Position numbers and translations under genes: made by a program
Origin: Helianthus annuus
Taxonomy: Eukaryota; Streptophyta; Magnoliopsida; Asterales; Asteraceae
Reading direction: 5' to 3'
Assembly: GCF_002127325.2 (NCBI RefSeq)
Contig: NC_035438.2
Coordinates: 86,654,393-86,718,392, forward strand
Length of the DNA: 64,000 bases
The notes under the pieces: generated by a model
What the model was told of the DNA's origin: nothing
What the model saw: only the letters and a program-made list of their open reading frames with translations
The model's database searches: none
Shown: positions 59,387 through 64,000 of the stretch, piece by piece
How the letters are laid out: each line of letters starts with the position of its first letter
Position numbering within the stretch: the first letter of the stretch is position 1

Positions 59387-60628
59387 CCCTGTTAAGTATG
59401 TCAAGTATGTTATGTATGTTAACTGGGTTATGTTAACTATGTTATGTATGTTAAGCTCATTATGTATGTTAACTCTGTTAATTTTGATCTAACTCTGTTA
59501 TGACACAGTGACTATGATATGTGTGTTAACTCAACTATGCGTGTTAGTTCTATTGATCCTAGTTAACGATGTTAACACAGTTAAGTTGCCAAGACTGTTA
59601 ATGAATAATTAAGTTAAAATAAACTGGGGAAGCCCATGTTGTAAAGCCTGAATTACATGAATTGATTAACTGCTTATGTGTTACATGATGTTAACTGTCA
59701 AACACACCTTGTGACATAGAGTGTATGTGAAACCTTACAAACACGTACTGATTGTGTATACGTGCATAACTATAGGACTTGACTGATTTCTTGTGAGCAC
59801 ATAGTTTAGCATACCGAGCAAACCAAGGTGAGTTCACACTCTTTCCAAGGCATGGGATTCCCAAGGGTTGAGAATGGGTTAATGATTTAAATGGTAACTA
59901 CAACCATCCCCCGTGGGTAGGATGCCAAGATTACACACTGGACCAAACCTCTATCATTGAAGTCCCTCATTTATATCGACTTAATCACCGAGGCCTATGG
60001 CGAGCGGGTCATTAGTTAATAGCGCTATTAGGTTTAACAAACCTCACACCATCTCGTTCGAACGGGCGTGTACTAATGGACTATGGGCAAGGGGTCAATG
60101 CTGATAGACATTGACTTAGGGCACCTCTTACATTTTTGTAGCAGTCGATACACACGGTCTAATAACATATGGGAAGCCCCCACTAATCTTCGCAAACATG
60201 TATGGGAGACCGCGATACGAATTAATACGATATATGGCTTACAAAACGAACATATGATTTACGAAACGAATCCAATAACTAAACAACCAACTATGAACTC
60301 GCTCAACTTTGTTGTTGACTCGTTGTTACATGCCTTGCAGGTCGTTGGGTACTCATGGAGCTTGCACAGGGAGGCGCGGTCGTTGTGGGACATGGCAGTG
60401 TGTGCCATGCTAAAAACATTACTTTATTTCGTACTTAATACTTACATTGGGTTTTACAATTATGCTTCCGCTAAACACTTAACTACGTCTTTGATTTGAA
60501 ACACCTTTCATATTGTGTGGTTGAATTTTACTTATTTCTTGTTATGTTCAATATGATTGGTGGCTTGATCCTGGTCAGTCACGCCTCCAAGCGGCGATAC
60601 TCCGCATGTGGATTTTGGGGATTTGACA
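59387..60628 (+). repeat. Element C 3' LTR, second part
   Basis: Continues the LTR interrupted at 46252 and matches 36314-37560. The last bases read GGGGATTTGACA where the 5' LTR has GGGGGTGTGACA. Confidence 0.9.
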
Positions 60629-61022
60629 ACTCCACCCTCTCACCGCCCTCTCCTCCTCTCCTCTAGCACTGCCACCAACCACCATAAGATCCGATGAGGA
60701 GGTGGACGAATGTCCATCACTGCCACCAACCTCTATAGCACCAACCACCACGCCACCACCCTTTCCTCTCTTCCTCTCCTCCACCAACCACCCTCTCCTC
60801 CTCCACCAACCACACTCTCCTCCTCTACGTCGACGCCCCTTCACCAGTTCACCCCCAATTAACCCCACTCACAACACAACACAACACAACACAAGACAAC
60901 ACAACATAACACAACACAACACAACACAACACAACACAACACAACACAACACAACACAACACAACACAACACAACACAACACAACACAACACAACACAAC
61001 ATTACTTTCCATTAGGTAGGTT
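60629..61022 (+). repeat. Tandem duplication copy 1 (right part) and CCACCA-rich tract
   Basis: 60629-60757 matches 61507-61651. It is CT- and CCACCA-rich, giving Pro/Ser/Thr-biased frames that I do not accept as genes. The rest is pyrimidine-rich sequence and a microsatellite. Confidence 0.7.
60868..61001 (+). repeat. (ACACA)n microsatellite
   Basis: About 26 copies of the pentamer, with a few single-base interruptions near 60895-60910. Confidence 0.95.
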
Positions 61023-61651
61023 CTAGTGAATTAGGTATCGAAGAAACCATTAGAATTTTCTAAAAAAAAAACCCGTCTGAAAAACAATATTCATAATTAT
61101 GAGAAATTGATAGCTAAAATAATATTATTAGTAAAAAAAGTTAAAATGTACATGGAAAAAACTTTTTGCATTGGAATCTTGAAGGGTTATAGTATGAGAT
61201 AAGGGCAAAATATGGTGCTAAGATACGTGTATCCGGTATTCATGAGATGAAATGTTCAAATCTTAAATGGTGTAGGTATAATAGTATATAGAGAAAATTC
61301 TCAGATAGTCTTGGTGGTTTGCTCCGTTTTCACCTAAAGTCCGTACATTTTTAAAATCACAGCTATAGTTCCCAACTTTTGCACAATCTTTCTCGGATGG
61401 TCCCTGATATAGATGGGGGTTAGTTTTCTCGGTTAAGTGGATGAGAAATGACAAAATTACCCTTTATATAAAACCCTACAAGACATTTTATCTTCTTCTT
61501 CACCAGCACAACTCCACCCACCACCACCCTCTCACCGCCCTCTCCTCCTCGCCTCCAGCACTGCCACCAACCACCATAAGATCCGATGAGGAGGTGGACG
61601 AATCTCCATCATTGCCACCAACCTCCATAGCACCAACCACCACGCCACCAC
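61023..61651 (+). repeat. 0.9-kb tandem duplication, copy 2
   Basis: Aligns with 34713-35217 joined to 60629-60757. Without the interruption by C it shows the region before insertion. It ends where CCACCAC meets TGTTTTGGTC, the start of the next element. Confidence 0.85.
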
Positions 61652-62680
61652 TGTTTTGGTCAAAAATCAAGCAAAGATAATGCAACCAAATCTTTTGTTG
61701 TGAGGTGTGATGCTTGAATCAATGAACAATGTTAAGGATAACCATCAAATGTAATGAACAAATGACACAAGGATTTATACGAGGAAAAAGCCCTTGATCA
61801 AGAGTTGATCTTCGGCATAAAAAACCTCGGGTGATGGAAACTATCGATCACCAATTAAGATTAAACAAAAGAAGTTTACAATTCGGGATGATAACAAGCT
61901 TGTTACAAGGATCACTAGTGGGTAATGTGCAATAAGGTGTATGAAATCACCAAGTAATTGTTCGAGAGCTGACTGAGAGCTGTTACGAGTGTGTGTGGAT
62001 GCCAAAAATAGCTAAGTGTTCTACTCAAGCTTGTTATCCCCATTTTAAATTAGAAATAACTATATTAACAAACTGTCTGACAATTATCCAAGCTCCCCAC
62101 GATCTCCATAACGTCCATAAGAGCTTTGCACGTGTGGAATATTGAAGGAATATGCTCCAGGAACTTTGGTGAGACTTGGTCCATGCTTTAGCTCCTGCAA
62201 AACAACTTCATATTCGAAATGGACAATCGTTAGTTTAAGGATAACCATAATGATCCTGGATCCTGATCCTGCAACACTCCCTGAGGATCACTAATTCAAA
62301 CAGAATTGAGGATCCCTGACCCCGGCAGCACTTGAGGATCCATGATCCTTAGGATTATAAAATCCTCTCCTACTAATTGCCCCCAAAATATAAGGAATAA
62401 AATGTAAATTGTCGAGTTGTATTTTCTTGATCCTATCCATAACAAACTAACGGATATATAGCCGTTAGGATAGAACTATCCGTTGCAGATCCTACGTCAC
62501 TTGAAGCGACATCCCTGCAAAATCATGATTATAAATTCAAGTTAGAGATAAGGGTTGAGGAGCATTTAAATTCGTGCGTTACATCCTTTAAATCCTCAAT
62601 CGAAGATCAAGCAGGTACTTCTCTCTCTCCTTCTCTCTTCTCATTCTTGCTCTGTTCTTTCTCGAAATCTCTGAATCACA
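61652..62680 (+). other. 5' noncoding part of a further element, GATC-rich
   Basis: Similarity to the tandem duplication stops at 61652 (TGTTTTGGTCAAAAATC), so a new insertion begins here. The class is not clear: TG could be an LTR start. From 62250 it is dense in AGGATC and GATCCT motifs. A TATA-like TTATAAATT near 62531 and a CT-rich leader precede the ATG at 62681. Confidence 0.5.
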
Positions 62681-64000
62681 ATGAAGCTACGATCATCCCC
62701 TACTAAGGATCATCAGAAAGATGATCCATTGAAGAGCCAAGGGATCATCAAGGACTCCCCGAAGGAACGTTGCTGCTTTACCGATCCTGAAATCGACAGG
62801 ATTCGCCATTGTTTTCCGGCGGACTCTGTTTTTAAATGTTTTGATCCTACCGCCCTAAGTGACTTTGTCTCTGAAACTTGGGTTACCTTTCTAGTTACCC
62901 CATTTCTGATAGGATACTCCTATCCTTTTCCTGTTTTTACCCAATCTTTCTTCTCCCTCACCGGCATCTACTATGTCCAGGCAATGCCTATAATTTGGAG
63001 GGTTTTGTATACCCTTGAAAGGATCACAGAGGAGGAGGATATAGAATTAGGGATGTCTGAACTTACTGAACTGTACAACCTTGTGAGCCATGGTTCACAC
63101 CGCTTTCTATTCAAACACAAGCCTGGTGAACCTCATCCAATTCTGAAAACCACCAAGAATGATACCAGCTGGAAGAAGCGATTCTTCTTTGTTAGGAGGG
63201 ATTCTATCCCTGATGGGAAGGATCTCCCCAGAAAATGGGCCACCCATGGTAGGATAAAGGATCCTTAAAGAAGGATCATAGGATAAGGTTGTTCCTATAA
63301 GGATAACTGATCTCTTCTCTGTGTTTTGCAGCTATTTCTGTCTCTCACTTATTCCATCACCTGCAACGGAGGAAAGGATCACTGCTTTTTGGAGTCTTGA
63401 TCTTGCAATAAGATCATTCCAAGCAATCACTAAGGATTCTCAAGAAGTATCCTCAGGCTCTGTCACAATGTCAAGTAAGTATCCAAGTTTAAATGTAATT
63501 AAACATTTTAAATGAAATAGAACAAGAATACTTATCTGTTATTTTGAATTGACAGGCGCTGGAAAATCCTCAAAGTCTGCCTCTCGTTTCAGTGTTAGTG
63601 ACCTTAGCAACGTTGGCCCCCGATCGGCGAAGAAGAAGACTGCTGCTAGCCCCAGTGCTATAATCCCCAAAGCTACAACCTCCAAAGGGGGGAAGAAAAG
63701 AAAGACCACCGAAGCTGACAAGCTGGAAGGATTGCCTCTTATCCGCCACCAATTTCAGGAATACTTTGCTGACGTAAGGATCACCTACTTTGCTTCATTA
63801 TCCTGACCACTTGAGGATCACTGATCCTGAATTTTACCTTGTCCTTTTGCAGAAATTCGCCGAGATTGAAATGCTCTTTGATACATATACTGAGGAGGCG
63901 GAGCAGAAACAGCTGGAGTTCCAAAGGTTCTTCCTGGCCAAGGATCAAACCATCTCCTCCCTCGAGAAAGACCTCAACCTGGCTAAGAAGCAAGTGGTCA
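62681..64000 (+). CDS. 'Putative gypsy-type transposase'-like protein (PF04195-like), spliced, 3' end outside window
   Basis: Exon 1 (62681-63248) starts MKLRSSPTKDH. It carries a domain resembling the plant family named 'putative gypsy type transposon': a hydrophobic FSETW/FPFPVFTQSFFSL region, then SWKKRFFFVRRDS. Exon 2 (63332-63474), exon 3 (63556-63773, Ser/Lys-rich with KKRKTT) and exon 4 (63853 to the window end, a Glu/Gln-rich coiled coil, EIEMLFDTYTEEAEQKQ) have proper GT/AG borders. Phases fit for exons 2-3-4. The exon 1-2 junction is out by one base, so either the splice site differs or there is a small lesion. Despite the name, its role is unknown; such proteins occur within plant transposable elements. 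Assignment is by eye. Confidence 0.5.

Larger units (their letters stand above)
35218..60628 (+). mobile_element. Element C: Tekay-like chromovirus (Ty3/gypsy) with nested insertions
   Basis: The 5' LTR is 35218-37560 (2343 bp, TGTGACAACC...GGTGTGACA). The internal part is 37561-45149. The 3' LTR is 45150-46252 plus 59387-60628 (2345 bp), split by element E. The gag-pol order is gag, protease, RT, RNase H, integrase, with a chromodomain-like C-terminus, so it is a chromovirus. The coding region is broken by at least five stops and by solo LTR D. The LTRs differ at many sites, including a rearranged stretch at 45530-45560, so C is older than A and B. Compared with duplicate copy 2, no clean 5-bp TSD is visible. 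Confidence 0.9.

Noticed and set aside
60575..61019. Pro/Thr-rich and Gly/Arg-rich frames near the microsatellite
   Set aside because: Produced by CCACCA and ACACA simple repeats; frames open on both strands.

Overview
This is a plant nuclear window made almost entirely of transposable elements stacked inside one another. I found no intact host gene. The evidence for a plant is plant-type Ty3 and Ty1 retrotransposons primed by initiator tRNA-Met, Stowaway, MULE, hAT and Harbinger elements, and a B3-domain gene fragment. A large-genome eudicot fits; the look of the LTRs suggests Asteraceae, but that is an impression and not a demonstrated assignment. Element borders were set from target-site duplications (TSDs), TG...CA ends, primer-binding sites (PBS) and polypurine tracts (PPT) read by eye.

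Layout, left part (1-12047). The window opens in the 3' noncoding end of a Sirevirus-like Ty1 element and its LTR (866-1571). Copia-type 3' sequence, a Ty3-type LTR-like block (2078-3703) and a second Ty1 LTR (3911-5261) follow. A 333-bp repeat at 5799-6131 recurs at 11368-11700. The segment between has a Helitron-like terminus at 6132 and carries an 11-exon, frameshifted B3-domain pseudogene on the minus strand, plus a Stowaway MITE.

Middle part (12048-32783). A Harbinger-type element (TSD TAA) that encodes only the Myb-like ORF1 holds a 532-bp MULE-type MITE in its intron (9-bp TSD) and the LTR element A (14044-32372, TSD TTGCA) in its first exon. Element B (16012-25959, TSD TGAGG) sits inside A's 5' LTR. 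A and B are related non-autonomous elements: long LTRs, PBS and PPT, but no gag or pol. Their LTRs carry arrays of a 15-nt dyad, and A has a 45-bp tandem array. LTR pairs are nearly identical, so both insertions look recent.

Right part (32784-64000). After unassigned sequence and a small hAT-like element comes a 0.9-kb tandem duplication, one copy of which is split by the 25-kb element complex C (35218-60628). C is a Tekay-like chromovirus whose gag-pol is broken by stop codons and by an antisense solo LTR, D (TSD GTAGA). Its 3' LTR is split by a second chromovirus E (46253-59381, TSD GTTAA) with 3.8-kb LTRs. The end of E is replaced by a truncated Sirevirus-like gag plus 3' LTR (F). The window ends in a new element with a spliced gene resembling the plant 'putative gypsy-type transposase' family, in GATC-rich sequence.

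How it works together: C and E once encoded the Gag, protease, reverse transcriptase, RNase H and integrase that elements like A and B would need in trans. Shared PBS and PPT-side motifs support that link, but no chromovirus copy here is intact.
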